A DNA stretch of 58,603 bases from Bacteroidota bacterium (GCA_023390775.1 JAEWCF010000025.1:1-58603); one strand, 5' to 3'; positions 1 to 8,368 are shown, counted from the first letter of the stretch. Notes: generated by a model from the sequence alone, not told the origin. Translations and numbers: made by a program.

Positions 1-200
1 AAAGCACGAGCTTTCAGCCAATCCCTTGGCGCAGCTTGGGGCCAGCAACCTTAAATGGCCCGAACACGAAAATTTGGGTTTTTTGAGTTGATTTTATCGA
101 CAAATTTCGGCGGCAATTTCGCCCAACTACCTTATCTCCGCACAAAAAGCACTTCAAATCTTCAACAGTGGGGGGATAGCCGCAGTTTTGGTGCAATATA
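1..200. other. non-coding edge region
   Basis: This lies downstream of the recombinase stop codon and continues off the window edge. No convincing gene is visible. A short hairpin (GCCAA at 17-21, TTGGC at 26-30) is the only structure seen. It could belong to a neighbouring gene outside the window. Confidence 0.4.
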
Positions 201-1316
201 CTAATAATCCAATGGGTTCCGGATATTCTGCATTGTTGCGGTGGAAACATGGGTGTAGATCATGGTAGTCTTCGGGCTTGAATGTCCCAAAAGCGTCTGG
301 ATGTACCTAAGGTCGGTTCCGTTTTCCAATAAATGGGTGGCGAAGCTATGTCTAAGGCTGTGCAGCGTTATTTTTTTTGTAATTCCCGCACGACGGGCAG
401 AAGCCTGCAAAACCTGCTGCGCCGCGCGCTGCCCGTATTGCGCGCCGTACGCCCCCTCAAACAAAAAGGTTTTGGGACGGTACACCCTATAGTATTCCCT
501 AAGAAGCAGCAGCGCGCGTTGCGACAAAAGCGTATACCGATCCTTCCGCCCTTTCGCATCCCGTACGTGAATGAGCATCCGCTTGCTGTCAATATCGTCC
601 AGCCGCAATTTTAAAACCTCGCTTATTCTGAAACCCCCCGAATAAATCAGGCTCAGCAGGACCTTGTGCTTTAGGTTGACCGTGCAGTCCAGCAGTTGCT
701 TGACTTCGTCCATGCTAAGGATTACCGGCAGTTTTTTATCGCGGCGCGGTCGTTCGAGATGCTCGACTTCAACGGGCATCTTTGAATAAGTGAAATATTG
801 TTTCAGGGCATTGATGGCCTGGTTGTGATAGGACACCGATTTTCCCGGCTTTACAATGAATTCATAGTTGAACTGCGAAAGGGTTATCGGTGTGACTTCG
901 TTTATTTGGCGTTTCTGGATATATTTCAGGAAGAACACGATGATGCCGGCATAAGAATCGATGGACGACCGACTGTAGCGCTTTGCCTCCATCCATCTTG
1001 AAAACCTGCGCACCGCCCAGGCATTTGCCGGGCTTAACTCGATGTCGTGCAAATTATACTGCTCGCGGTCCAAACCTTCCACAAGCCATGAATCGTCTAT
1101 ATCTGCATGCCCCCGCAAAAACCGGTACACTTTCTTTACGTGCGCGTCCGTAAAGGGAACATACCACATTTTCCGCGTGCTGCTAAAGATTGCCTCAAGT
1201 TCATACCGAAGGGCGACGCATAATTTATAATCGGCTTCGATATTTATGCACAGGGCTTCCATGTCGCGGTGGAAAGCCTTATAAAGTACGGCAACGGGCC
1301 TGTCATGATATTTCAT
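201..1316 (-). CDS. tyrosine recombinase / site-specific integrase (XerC/D-IntI-like)
   Basis: A 371-residue tyrosine recombinase that should cut and rejoin DNA through a covalent phosphotyrosine. The catalytic set is complete: Arg230 (GGFRISEV), Lys about 255 (AKGRKDR), His319-x-x-Arg322 (HSLRHSF), His345 (LLGHSS) and Tyr354 (IYTH). An N-terminal SAM-like DNA-binding domain spans roughly 95-180, preceded by about 90 residues not typical of XerC/D. The C-terminus (NIRNPLDY) recalls integron and Bacteroidota chromosomal integrases. No phage or transposon genes and no cassette array lie beside it, so it is either a solitary chromosomal recombinase or the edge of an element left of the window. 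The family call is firm; the substrate is unknown. Confidence 0.92.
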   Translation of the reverse strand: MKYHDRPVAVLYKAFHRDMEALCINIEADYKLCVALRYELEAIFSSTRKMWYVPFTDAHVKKVYRFLRGHADIDDSWLVEGLDREQYNLHDIELSPANAWAVRRFSRWMEAKRYSRSSIDSYAGIIVFFLKYIQKRQINEVTPITLSQFNYEFIVKPGKSVSYHNQAINALKQYFTYSKMPVEVEHLERPRRDKKLPVILSMDEVKQLLDCTVNLKHKVLLSLIYSGGFRISEVLKLRLDDIDSKRMLIHVRDAKGRKDRYTLLSQRALLLLREYYRVYRPKTFLFEGAYGAQYGQRAAQQVLQASARRAGITKKITLHSLRHSFATHLLENGTDLRYIQTLLGHSSPKTTMIYTHVSTATMQNIRNPLDY

Positions 1317-1502
1317 CGCAGTTTGTGGCTATGCGCACAATTACCGAACAATTTGCCTTTCCCACATGCGGTTTTCCCGCCAATGAGTTCGGTTCCACGA
1401 AATATCCCGAAAATAAAAACCGGCACCCTTTCGAGCCCGGCCTTGCATTTTGATTGATGACTGGCTTCTATGACGCGCGCCTGAGGGTTATGTTACACTT
1501 TT

Positions 1503-1661
1503 GGGCGTGCCGGCGCAATTAAAAAATCCGGGACAAGGAAAAATCCGTGCGCCGTCGCGTCTTCCGCTGTATCTTTTGCGGCCGGGCGTACAATGTTCCG
1601 GCAAAACATAAAAGATGATCGGCGCCCGGCCGCAAAAGGATGCCGCTGCAACCGCTCACGC
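1503..1661. repeat. REP-like dispersed hairpin element, copy 1
   Basis: About 160 bp bounded by GCGTG (1505-1509) and CACGC (1657-1661), which can pair. Inside is a perfect 15-bp inverted repeat, 1574-1588 with 1623-1637. The flanking text GCCGTCGCG, TCTTTTG and the end GCTCACGC recur in copy 2 at 10437-10572. It lies 3' of lpdA and 5' of the recombinase. Confidence 0.75.
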
Positions 1662-1727
1662 AATACAATTAATAATTAATAATGAAGTCCGAAATAGATT
1701 AATCCACTGCCCACTACCCAAAACCCA

Positions 1728-1760
1728 ATTTATAATTTATAATTTAAAATTTATAATATT
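1728..1760. repeat. AT-rich dispersed repeat (CCCAATTTATAATTT family)
   Basis: A run of AATTTATAATTTAAAATTTATAAT type. Close relatives, some inverted, occur at 34671-34702, 35137-35166, 36342-36376 and 36417-36449, all against gene boundaries. Confidence 0.6.
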
Positions 1761-1786
1761 AAAAAAGGGGCTCTCGCCCCTTTTTT
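1761..1786 (-). terminator. intrinsic terminator of lpdA (bidirectional)
   Basis: Perfect stem GGGGC (1767-1771) with GCCCC (1776-1780), loop TCTC, flanked by A6 and T6, so it can act on both strands. It touches the lpdA stop codon. Confidence 0.9.
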
Positions 1787-3173
1787 ACAAATGTATCACC
1801 TCGCCATACGCATCGGCCACCGCTTCCATGACCGCCTCGCTCATGGTCGGGTGGGGGTGGATGGCCTTGAGGACCTCGTGCCCGGTGGTTTCCAGCTTGC
1901 GGGCCACGACGGCCTCGGCGATCATGTCGGTGACGCCGGCGCCAATCATGTGGCAGCCCAGCCATTCGCCGTATTTTGCATCAAAGATCACCTTGACAAA
2001 ACCGTCGGGCGTTCCGGCGGCTTTCGCCTTGCCCGAAGCCGTGAACGGGAATTTGCCAATCTTGAGTTCGTATCCTTTTTCCTTCGCCTGCTTTTCGGTC
2101 AGGCCAACCGAAGCAATTTCGGGCGTCGCATACGTACAACCCGGAATGTTTCCGTAATCGATAGGGTCCACGTGCATGCCGGCGATCTTCTCGACACAGG
2201 TAATGCCTTCGGCCGATGCCACGTGTGCGAGCGCGGGCCCGGGTACCACGTCGCCGATGGCGTAAAATCCGGGAATGTTGGTCTGATAGAAATCGTTCAC
2301 CAGGATCTTGTCGCGGTCGGTGGCGATGCCGCACTGTTCCAACCCAATGTTTTCAATATTGGTCTTGATGCCAACCGCCGAAAGGATGATGTCGGCCTCC
2401 AGGACCTCTTCGCCCTTGGCGGTCTTGACAAACGCCTTGACGCCATTGCCCGACGTATCGACCCTTTCCACCGAGGCATTGGTCATGATCTTGACGCCCG
2501 CCTTCTTCATCGAACGCTCCATCTGCTTGGAAATGTCCTCGTCCTCGAGCGGAACAATGTTGGGCAAATATTCCACGATGGTCACCTCGGTGCCCATCGC
2601 GTTGTAAAAGTGTGCGAACTCAACGCCAATTGCGCCTGAACCCACAACGATCATCGACTTGGGCTGCTGCTCGAGGGTCATGGCCTGGCGGTATCCGATG
2701 ACCTTTTTTCCATCCTGCGGCAGGTTGAGCAGTTCGCGCGAACGTGCGCCTGTCGCGATGATGATATGATCGGCCGAATATTCGGTGGTCTCGCCGGCCG
2801 CATTTTTGACCTCGACCTTCTTTCCGGGCTTGCACTTCCCGAAACCTTCGATGACATCGATCTTGTTCTTTTTCATCAGGAACTGGACGCCCTTGCTCAT
2901 GCCGTCGGCCACGCTGCGCGAACGGTTCACCACGGCGCCAAAATCCTTGTCATAGGAAGAGATGGTCAATCCGTAATCCGAAGCATGCTTGAGATAGTCA
3001 AAAACCTGCGCCGATTTTAGGAGCGCCTTCGTGGGAATGCAACCCCAGTTGAGGCAAACGCCGCCCAGGCTTTCCTTCTCGATCACGGCCGTTTTGAACC
3101 CCAGTTGGGACGCCCTGATCGCCGTGACGTAACCGCCCGGTCCGCTTCCCAAAACAATAATATCGTATTTCAT
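1785..3173 (-). CDS. lpdA: dihydrolipoyl dehydrogenase (E3)
   Basis: 462 residues, the usual length. This flavoprotein reoxidises dihydrolipoamide of 2-oxo-acid dehydrogenase complexes and/or the glycine cleavage system with NAD+. Seen: FAD-binding GSGPGG (9-14); the redox disulfide Cys40/Cys45 in GGVCLNWGCIPTK; the ATGA motif near 140; a second GxGxxG for NAD near 178; the second FAD motif AIGDV near 303; and the C-terminal HPHPTMSE with the His-Glu catalytic pair at about 441/446 contributed to the other subunit. It is the last gene of a truA-ABC transporter-lpdA run, with 68 bp to the ABC gene. No E1/E2 genes are nearby, so it probably serves several complexes. An intrinsic terminator follows at once. 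Confidence 0.97.
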   Translation of the reverse strand: MKYDIIVLGSGPGGYVTAIRASQLGFKTAVIEKESLGGVCLNWGCIPTKALLKSAQVFDYLKHASDYGLTISSYDKDFGAVVNRSRSVADGMSKGVQFLMKKNKIDVIEGFGKCKPGKKVEVKNAAGETTEYSADHIIIATGARSRELLNLPQDGKKVIGYRQAMTLEQQPKSMIVVGSGAIGVEFAHFYNAMGTEVTIVEYLPNIVPLEDEDISKQMERSMKKAGVKIMTNASVERVDTSGNGVKAFVKTAKGEEVLEADIILSAVGIKTNIENIGLEQCGIATDRDKILVNDFYQTNIPGFYAIGDVVPGPALAHVASAEGITCVEKIAGMHVDPIDYGNIPGCTYATPEIASVGLTEKQAKEKGYELKIGKFPFTASGKAKAAGTPDGFVKVIFDAKYGEWLGCHMIGAGVTDMIAEAVVARKLETTGHEVLKAIHPHPTMSEAVMEAVADAYGEVIHL

Positions 3174-3241
3174 CGTAAGTGATTTTTCTGCCAGCGAATG
3201 TACGCAATAAATGTAAAAACCGCAATCGGGGAGAGGTAGGC

Positions 3242-5002
3242 CTAGGAGTTTTCCTCCACCAAAAATTGCGATTCGTAGAGGTTGCGGTAATGGCCTTCGG
3301 GAAAGGCAAGGAGTTCCTGGTGGGTGCCCTGTTCCACGACGCGGCCTTTGTCCATGACCACGATCTTGTCGGCATTGACCACGGTTGCGAGCCGGTGCGC
3401 GATCACGATGGAAGTCCGCCCACGGGTTATGGTCTCGGTGGCGCGCTGAATCAGTTCCTCCGAATACGAATCGATGGAAGACGTCGCCTCGTCCAAAATA
3501 AGGATTCCGGGATTGGACACATACGCCCGCAGGAAGGCGATCAGCTGCCTCTGTCCCGAAGAGAGCATGATCCCACGCTCTTTGACATTATACTCGTACC
3601 CTCCGGGCAGGCTCATGATGAAATCGTGCACGCCGATGGCCTTCGCGGCCGCGATGGCATCCTCGCGGGTCACGTTCGGGTCGCCCAGGGTAATGTTGTT
3701 CAGGATCGTATCGGCAAACAGGAAGACATCCTGCAGCACCACGGCAATCTGACGTCGAAGCGAGCTAAGCGTATAGTGCGTGATGTCCTCGCCGTCGATG
3801 GAAATCTTGCCGCTCCTCAGTTCATAAAAACGGTTGAGAAGGTTGATGATGGTGGATTTGCCGGCTCCCGTGGACCCGACGATCGCCACCGTTTCGCCCG
3901 CACCGATCTTAAGGTCGACGCCCTTGATCACGTCCTCGTTCTCGATGTAGCCAAAATGCACGTTGTCAAAGACGATGTCACCCTTAAAGTGCGGCGCATC
4001 GATCCGGCCGGTGTCCTGGATCTGGTCCTTCGTGTCCAGAATCGCGAAAACCCGGTTGGCCGCGATCATCCCCATCTGCATCTCGTTGAACTTATCGGCG
4101 ATCTGCCTGAGCGGGTTGAACAGCATCCCGATGAACATCGTATAGGAAAACAAATCCCCGAAAGTCGTCAGTTCGTCCCCCGCCAAAATCCGCAGTCCGC
4201 CGTACCACACCACCAGGCCCAGAGTGAGCGAGGAGATGATATCGGCGATCGGGAAAAAGATCGAGTTGTACCAGATGGTGCGCACCCACGCCTTGCGGTG
4301 CAGGTGGTTGATGGCCTTGAACTTCTCGGCCTCGATGTCCTCGCGGTTAAAGAGCTGCACGATCTTCATGCCCGTAACGCGCTCCTGTACAAAGGTGTTG
4401 AGGTTGGCCACTTGGTTGCGAACCTCCTCAAAGGTCACCTGCATCTTCCGTTGGAAAATCCGCGTGATGAAGACCAGGACCGGCATCGCCAAAATCACGA
4501 TCCAGGTGAGTTTCCAGTTCATCCAGAACATAAAAGCAAGCACGGCCACCATTTTCATCAGGTCGCTGATGATCATGAAAAGCCCCTGGCTGAAGATCCT
4601 CGCGATCGCCTCGATGTCGCTCACGGTCCGGGTTACGAGCTGCCCCACCGGCGCGTTGTCAAAATACCGCATCCTGAAACTCAGCATGTGACCAAAAAGC
4701 TTGATCCTGATATCCTTGATGATGTCCTGGCCCAGCCAGTTGGCCCAAAAGACAAAATAAAACTGAGAGAAAACTTCGAGCAGCATAACGATGCCCATCA
4801 GGCCCACATAAAACAGCAGTCCCGGCGCGTCCTTGGGCTGGATATAGGCGTCAACCGTTTCCTTGAGCAGGTAGGGCCGGAGTGCCGCGAACACCGAAAG
4901 CGCCACCGCAAAGCCGATCACCCCGTAATACCGCGCCTTGTAGGGCTTGGTGTACTCGAGGATGCGTTGGAACAACCGGGTGTCAAATGCCTTTGCCTTC
5001 AT
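3242..5002 (-). CDS. ABC transporter, fused permease and ATP-binding protein (MsbA/MdlB type)
   Basis: 586 residues: a six-helix transmembrane domain (about 20-310) followed by an ATPase domain. Seen in order: Walker A GSTGAGKST, Q-loop QDVFLF, signature LSSGQRQ, Walker B ILILDEATSSID and the His switch IAHRL. This half-transporter layout dimerises at the inner membrane and usually exports lipids, peptides or drugs. Substrate cannot be read from sequence, although FISQ- and FRMRYFDNAPVGQ-like segments are common in flavobacterial MdlB homologues. It starts 30 bp after truA and probably shares its promoter. The ATG follows a long A-run on the coding strand. Confidence 0.95.
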   Translation of the reverse strand: MKAKAFDTRLFQRILEYTKPYKARYYGVIGFAVALSVFAALRPYLLKETVDAYIQPKDAPGLLFYVGLMGIVMLLEVFSQFYFVFWANWLGQDIIKDIRIKLFGHMLSFRMRYFDNAPVGQLVTRTVSDIEAIARIFSQGLFMIISDLMKMVAVLAFMFWMNWKLTWIVILAMPVLVFITRIFQRKMQVTFEEVRNQVANLNTFVQERVTGMKIVQLFNREDIEAEKFKAINHLHRKAWVRTIWYNSIFFPIADIISSLTLGLVVWYGGLRILAGDELTTFGDLFSYTMFIGMLFNPLRQIADKFNEMQMGMIAANRVFAILDTKDQIQDTGRIDAPHFKGDIVFDNVHFGYIENEDVIKGVDLKIGAGETVAIVGSTGAGKSTIINLLNRFYELRSGKISIDGEDITHYTLSSLRRQIAVVLQDVFLFADTILNNITLGDPNVTREDAIAAAKAIGVHDFIMSLPGGYEYNVKERGIMLSSGQRQLIAFLRAYVSNPGILILDEATSSIDSYSEELIQRATETITRGRTSIVIAHRLATVVNADKIVVMDKGRVVEQGTHQELLAFPEGHYRNLYESQFLVEENS

Positions 5003-5032
5003 TTTTTTTTATGCAGCTTATCCGGCTATCCG

Positions 5033-5827
5033 CTATGTCTTTTGCAGGCTGTCGCCGTGCAAAAGTACGCCGCTTCTATCCGGGCTGGGGTTATCGATAT
5101 AATCGTATTGTATCTGCGACAGGTAAAGTCCGCAGGCCGGCGCCGAAAATCCCGCTTCCGAGCGGTTCCGGCTCTCGATGATGCGTTCGAGCGCGTCCTC
5201 GGGAATGCGCCCCCGCCCGATGTCGATGAGCGTCCCCACGATCGCGCGCACCATGTTGCGCAAAAAGCGGTCGGCCGAAATGGTGAACTTCAGGCCGTTC
5301 GGCGTGCGTTCCCAGTGCGCCTGGGCGATCCTGCAAATAAAGGAATGCACGTCGGTGTCCACCTTTGAAAAACATTCAAAATCGTTGTAGAGCGGCAAAA
5401 TTGACGCCGCGCGGTTCATCCTGTCGAGGTCCAGCGCCGGCGCGAACTGCCAGCTCAGATTCTCCAAAAAAACTTCCTTGCGTGTATGGATGAAATAATG
5501 GTAGGTCCGCCGCCTGGCATCGAACCTGGCGTGCGCCTCATCATGCAACGGAATGATCCCCCGCACCGCGATATCGCGCGGCAGGACCGCATTCAATCGA
5601 TAGACGAGATCCTCACGGTCCGCAATTTCACCGGCATCGAAATGCGCAAAGGCCTGGCTGGCATGGACGCCCGTGTCGGTTCGGCCGGCCCCCGTCGTCT
5701 CAATGGTGTCCCTGAGCAAAAGCGTAAGCGCCTTCTCAAGCGCCTCTTGCACAGACGGCACATTGAGCTGCTTTTGCCAGCCGTGGTAGGCGGTTCCGTT
5801 ATAGGCGAATTCGATGAAGTATCTCAT
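5033..5827 (-). CDS. truA: tRNA pseudouridine(38-40) synthase
   Basis: 264 residues. TruA isomerises uridines 38-40 in the anticodon stem of many tRNAs. The catalytic aspartate is Asp51 in GAGRTDTGVHA; the N-terminus RYFIEFAYNGTAYHGWQ and the later FLRNMVR motif (general Tyr/Arg region of the family) fit well. First gene of the leftward truA-ABC-lpdA run. A promoter -10-type box, TAACTTTG (minus strand, 5849 to 5842), is correctly placed for a very short leader before the ATG at 5827. Confidence 0.96.
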   Translation of the reverse strand: MRYFIEFAYNGTAYHGWQKQLNVPSVQEALEKALTLLLRDTIETTGAGRTDTGVHASQAFAHFDAGEIADREDLVYRLNAVLPRDIAVRGIIPLHDEAHARFDARRRTYHYFIHTRKEVFLENLSWQFAPALDLDRMNRAASILPLYNDFECFSKVDTDVHSFICRIAQAHWERTPNGLKFTISADRFLRNMVRAIVGTLIDIGRGRIPEDALERIIESRNRSEAGFSAPACGLYLSQIQYDYIDNPSPDRSGVLLHGDSLQKT

Positions 5828-5841
5828 AAAGGGGAAAGGCC

Positions 5842-5849
5842 CAAAGTTA
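5842..5849 (-). promoter_or_regulatory. candidate -7 box for truA
   Basis: TAACTTTG on the minus strand matches the Bacteroidetes -7 consensus TAnnTTTG exactly and lies 15 bp before the truA ATG. No clear TTTG -33 box was found at the usual distance. Confidence 0.5.
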
Positions 5850-5906
5850 CAAAGAATTGGCTGCCCGTGTTTTTAATATTATGTGAATAATGGGCGATGC
5901 GGTTGC

Positions 5907-5939
5907 AAACCTCAAAGGTTTTTAAAACCTTTGAGGTTT
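5907..5939. repeat. perfect 15-bp inverted repeat in the leader of the phosphodiesterase gene
   Basis: Arms AAACCTCAAAGGTTT (5907-5921) and AAACCTTTGAGGTTT (5925-5939) with a 3-nt loop. The right arm ends 12 nt before the ATG at 5952, so the hairpin would sit in the 5' leader. A similar CCTCAAAG/CTTTGAGG core is found inside REP-like copy 2 (10507-10549). Confidence 0.85.
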
Positions 5940-5951
5940 TACGCCCAACCC

Positions 5952-6446
5952 ATGAGAAAGATTCTCCTGCTCAGCGACACGCACGGCCATATTGACGATA
6001 AAATATTGAAGTACGCCGCGCAGGCCGATGAGGTATGGCACGCCGGCGACATCGGGGACCTGCGCGTCACCGACGAACTCCAAAAGATAAAACCGCTCCG
6101 GGCGGTCTACGGGAACATCGATGGTGCCGAAGCGCGCAGCGAGTTTCCGCTGGACAACCGTTTCACCTGTGAGGGAGTCGATGTCTGGATCACGCACATC
6201 GCAGGCTATCCCGGAAAATACGCAGGAAGGATAAACGAAGTTTTGCGGCAAAATCCCCCCAAACTGTTGATCTGCGGGCACTCGCACATTTTAAAAGTGA
6301 TGAACGACCCAAAATTTGGCCACCTGCACATGAACCCTGGCGCCGCGGGCATCAGCGGTTTTCACCGGGTTCGCACGATGCTTCGGTTTGCAATCAACAA
6401 TGGAAGGATAAGCGAACTCGAGGTCATCGAAATGGGTGGCAATTAG
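5952..6446 (+). CDS. metallophosphoesterase, YfcE/MJ0936 family
   Basis: 164 residues from the ATG at 5952; an upstream reading of the frame would run through the inverted repeat and lacks similarity, so I chose this start. All calcineurin-like motifs are present: SDTHGH (metal Asp and His), GDIGD, GNID, the HI motif in THIAGYPG and CGHSH. Homologues are manganese-dependent phosphodiesterases acting on small phosphodiesters such as cyclic nucleotides; the physiological substrate is unknown. The hairpin in the leader (5907-5939) may influence translation or mRNA stability. Stands alone, divergent from truA. Confidence 0.92.
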   Translation: MRKILLLSDTHGHIDDKILKYAAQADEVWHAGDIGDLRVTDELQKIKPLRAVYGNIDGAEARSEFPLDNRFTCEGVDVWITHIAGYPGKYAGRINEVLRQNPPKLLICGHSHILKVMNDPKFGHLHMNPGAAGISGFHRVRTMLRFAINNGRISELEVIEMGGN

Positions 6447-6798
6447 CATGATTGAATAACAGGGCTATGATATGTGGGATTTTTTCATTTTTTGCCGGTA
6501 CGGTTTCGGTTTCCAGCTAATCCTGGCAGAATAAGCGAACATCGGTGATTACGGAGCTTCTTAAGAAACCAATCGGAGAATCGTTGGACCCCAAATCAAC
6601 CGTTGCGCAAGTTCATTTAACCTTCGCAATTCCTTCAGCATTGGCCGGATAGGCGAATACGCATCGGCTGCTTTTGATGCCAACCCATCAGCAATCAGCA
6701 TAATATTGGGTCACGATTGTTTCTGTCCTGAACCGCGCATATCGTTCAATATTCTGCCTAAGAATGATCGAACTGCACGTTGTTCAAAGCTCCACATA
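6447..6798. other. 352-bp gene-free stretch
   Basis: It separates the phosphodiesterase stop from the convergent exonuclease III stop. I see no ORF, no strong hairpin and no tandem repeat. It may be decayed coding sequence, but nothing in it is recognisable. Confidence 0.5.
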
Positions 6799-7569
6799 TC
6801 ACTTGAGTTCGATCCATACGGGACAGTGGTCGCTGGTCTTTTCCCATCCCCGGACATGGTGATCCACCCCGGCAGACTTTAATCTCGGCACCAGTTCGTC
6901 GCTCAGTAAAAAGTGGTCGATGCGAAGCCCCGCATTGCGCTGGTAGGCGTTTCGGAAATAATCAAAAAACGTATAGATTACCTGGTCGGGATACAGCTTC
7001 CTGATCGCGTCTGTCCAACCCTGCCCCACGAGATTGGACCAAGCCTCGCGGGATTCCACCCGGAAAAGCGCATCGTTGACCCAGCGTTCGGGTTTGTAGA
7101 CATCGATTTCGGTCGGCATGACGTTGAAATCGCCGCAGATCACAACGGGAGTTTTAAATTTGAGCAATTCCGCGGCGCGCTTTTGCAAACGCGAAAACCA
7201 TGAGAGTTTGTAGTCGAATTTCGGCCCCGGATAAGGGTTCCCGTTGGGCAGGTAGAGGCAAACGACGAGCACACCGTTGATCATCGCCTCGAGGTATCGG
7301 CTTTGCACGTCATCAGGATCGCCCGGCAGTACGCGGCCGATTTCCTCGATCTCGTGTTCGCGCGACAGGATGGCCACGCCGTTCCAGCTCTTCTGCCCGT
7401 GCCATACGGCCTTGTAACCGGACTTCTCGATTGCCTCCAGCGGAAATTTCTCATTTGGCGCCTTCAATTCCTGCAGGCAGGCCAAGTCGGGTTTTTCCTC
7501 TTCCAACCAGCGAAGCAGGACGGGAAGCCGGCCGTTTACGCCGTTTACGTTATAGGTGGCGATTTTCAT
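6799..7569 (-). CDS. xth: exodeoxyribonuclease III (AP endonuclease)
   Basis: 256 residues, typical for ExoIII. It cleaves DNA 5' of abasic sites and degrades 3' ends in base-excision repair. Seen: the N-terminal ATYNVNG with metal-site Asn7, CLQELKAP with the metal Glu, GDFNVMP with the Asp/Asn pair, RIDHFLLS and the terminal SDHCPVWIEL with the catalytic Asp-His. Monocistronic by spacing; 7-bp tandem repeats lie in the region upstream of its start. Confidence 0.95.
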   Translation of the reverse strand: MKIATYNVNGVNGRLPVLLRWLEEEKPDLACLQELKAPNEKFPLEAIEKSGYKAVWHGQKSWNGVAILSREHEIEEIGRVLPGDPDDVQSRYLEAMINGVLVVCLYLPNGNPYPGPKFDYKLSWFSRLQKRAAELLKFKTPVVICGDFNVMPTEIDVYKPERWVNDALFRVESREAWSNLVGQGWTDAIRKLYPDQVIYTFFDYFRNAYQRNAGLRIDHFLLSDELVPRLKSAGVDHHVRGWEKTSDHCPVWIELK

Positions 7570-7600
7570 GTAATGGGTAATGAGTTATGGGTTTTGGGTA

Positions 7601-7643
7601 TCAGTCATCGGTCATCGGTCATCAGTCATCAGTCATCAGTCAG
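7601..7643. repeat. 7-bp tandem repeat (GTCATCG/GTCATCA)
   Basis: About six units of GTCATCR, upstream of xth. Related 7-bp-period runs occur at 21097-21152, 41590-41639, 41707-41734 and 41780-41812. Confidence 0.8.
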
Positions 7644-7846
7644 CGACGGAATAACCTGATATTTAAATTTAGTAAATTTTACGGTTTTTATGCAGGCGGA
7701 TTTGATGTAGTTTTTGTAGGTACCACTCACCCTTCCCCGGGGTAAAGATACTTTGTAACCCAAATGGTAGGATACGGGAATTCCGTAAATATCCTAATCC
7801 GGCACAGGAATAGGTGCGCTTGCCAGATTATATTTCCAAGCCTGAT

Positions 7847-7878
7847 AAAAAAAACCCGGCTGGCAGGCCGGGCTTTCT
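7847..7878 (-). terminator. intrinsic terminator of the DUF4293 gene
   Basis: Stem CCCGGC (7855-7860) with GCCGGG (7867-7872); on the minus strand it is followed by a run of eight T. Situated about 30 bp after the stop codon. Confidence 0.88.
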
Positions 7879-7906
7879 TCGCACTAAATAAACTAAGTTA
7901 GTAGGG

Positions 7907-8320
7907 TTACCGCAATCGGTCCACAGATTTTACGAGATCTTCGTCCTTTTTGATGGCCTTGTTGGCCAACACGAGCAAAACGATAGAAACTGCCGGAAGA
8001 AACATCCCAATACCCTTCTCAGAGACCTCGGCGGCCCCTCCGGATAAGTTTAGCGTCCGATACACAAATAAACCTAGTAAAATGAAGTTCAATATTATAT
8101 TCAGCCTGTTCATCACGAACTGCTGTTGTCTTTTCTTGTAAGTGAAAATGCTTAAAAGCGAAAGCGTAGCCGAAAGGCCAAAAAGCGGCACGAACCACGT
8201 ATCGGCCATGAAATAAAAATCCTTTCCGGCAGCGTCCTGCCAAAGCGGGAACACGAACGGCAACACCGCCGAACACAGGAAGGCAAGTGCGAGATAAACG
8301 GTCTGGATCCTTTGTATCAT
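7907..8320 (-). CDS. DUF4293 family membrane protein
   Basis: 137 residues from the internal ATG at 8320 (MIQRIQTVYL), which is where family members begin; the longer frame adds only six residues. Four transmembrane helices are apparent: about 7-29, 45-62, 73-92 and 103-122. The family is confined to Bacteroidota, its function is unknown, and it is commonly found beside rho, as here (divergent, 180 bp apart). A -7 box TATTTTTG lies at 8345-8338 on the minus strand. Confidence 0.85.
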   Translation of the reverse strand: MIQRIQTVYLALAFLCSAVLPFVFPLWQDAAGKDFYFMADTWFVPLFGLSATLSLLSIFTYKKRQQQFVMNRLNIILNFILLGLFVYRTLNLSGGAAEVSEKGIGMFLPAVSIVLLVLANKAIKKDEDLVKSVDRLR

Positions 8321-8337
8321 GGGGTTTTTAAGCCCCA

Positions 8338-8345
8338 CAAAAATA
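8338..8345 (-). promoter_or_regulatory. candidate -7 box for the DUF4293 gene
   Basis: TATTTTTG on the minus strand matches TAnnTTTG, 18 bp before the chosen ATG at 8320. This also supports the shorter start, because the longer frame would begin inside the box. Confidence 0.45.
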
Positions 8346-8368
8346 TATTTTCTTTTTTAGAATTGCTA

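Larger units (their letters stand above)
7570..7906. other. 337-bp intergenic region with tandem repeat and terminator
   Basis: It lies between the xth start and the DUF4293 stop. It holds the 7-bp repeats at 7601-7643 and the DUF4293 terminator at 7847-7878. No gene is visible in the remaining roughly 200 bp. Confidence 0.6.

Noticed and set aside
14..250. Minus-strand ORF of 78 codons at the window edge
   Set aside because: It overlaps the end of the recombinase, has no recognisable domain or signal, and its composition looks random.
1317..1661. Integron attI/cassette region beside the recombinase
   Set aside because: The DNA upstream of the recombinase holds a REP-like hairpin and no array of short promoterless genes with attC-like sites.
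3179..5368. 729-codon plus-strand ORF opposite the ABC transporter and truA
   Set aside because: It is a long antisense frame caused by codon bias in the genuine minus-strand genes; it is rich in His, Asp and Arg and matches nothing.
5883..5951. Longer start of the phosphodiesterase
   Set aside because: The added residues would be encoded by the inverted repeat; the family starts at the MRKILLLSDTHG sequence.
6447..6798. Possible small RNA or decayed gene
   Set aside because: No hairpin with a T-run, no promoter match and no reading frame supports either.
7601..7643. Possible CRISPR repeats
   Set aside because: The units are 7 bp, directly tandem and without spacers, so this is a simple tandem repeat. 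The same holds for 21097-21152, 41590-41639 and 41707-41734.
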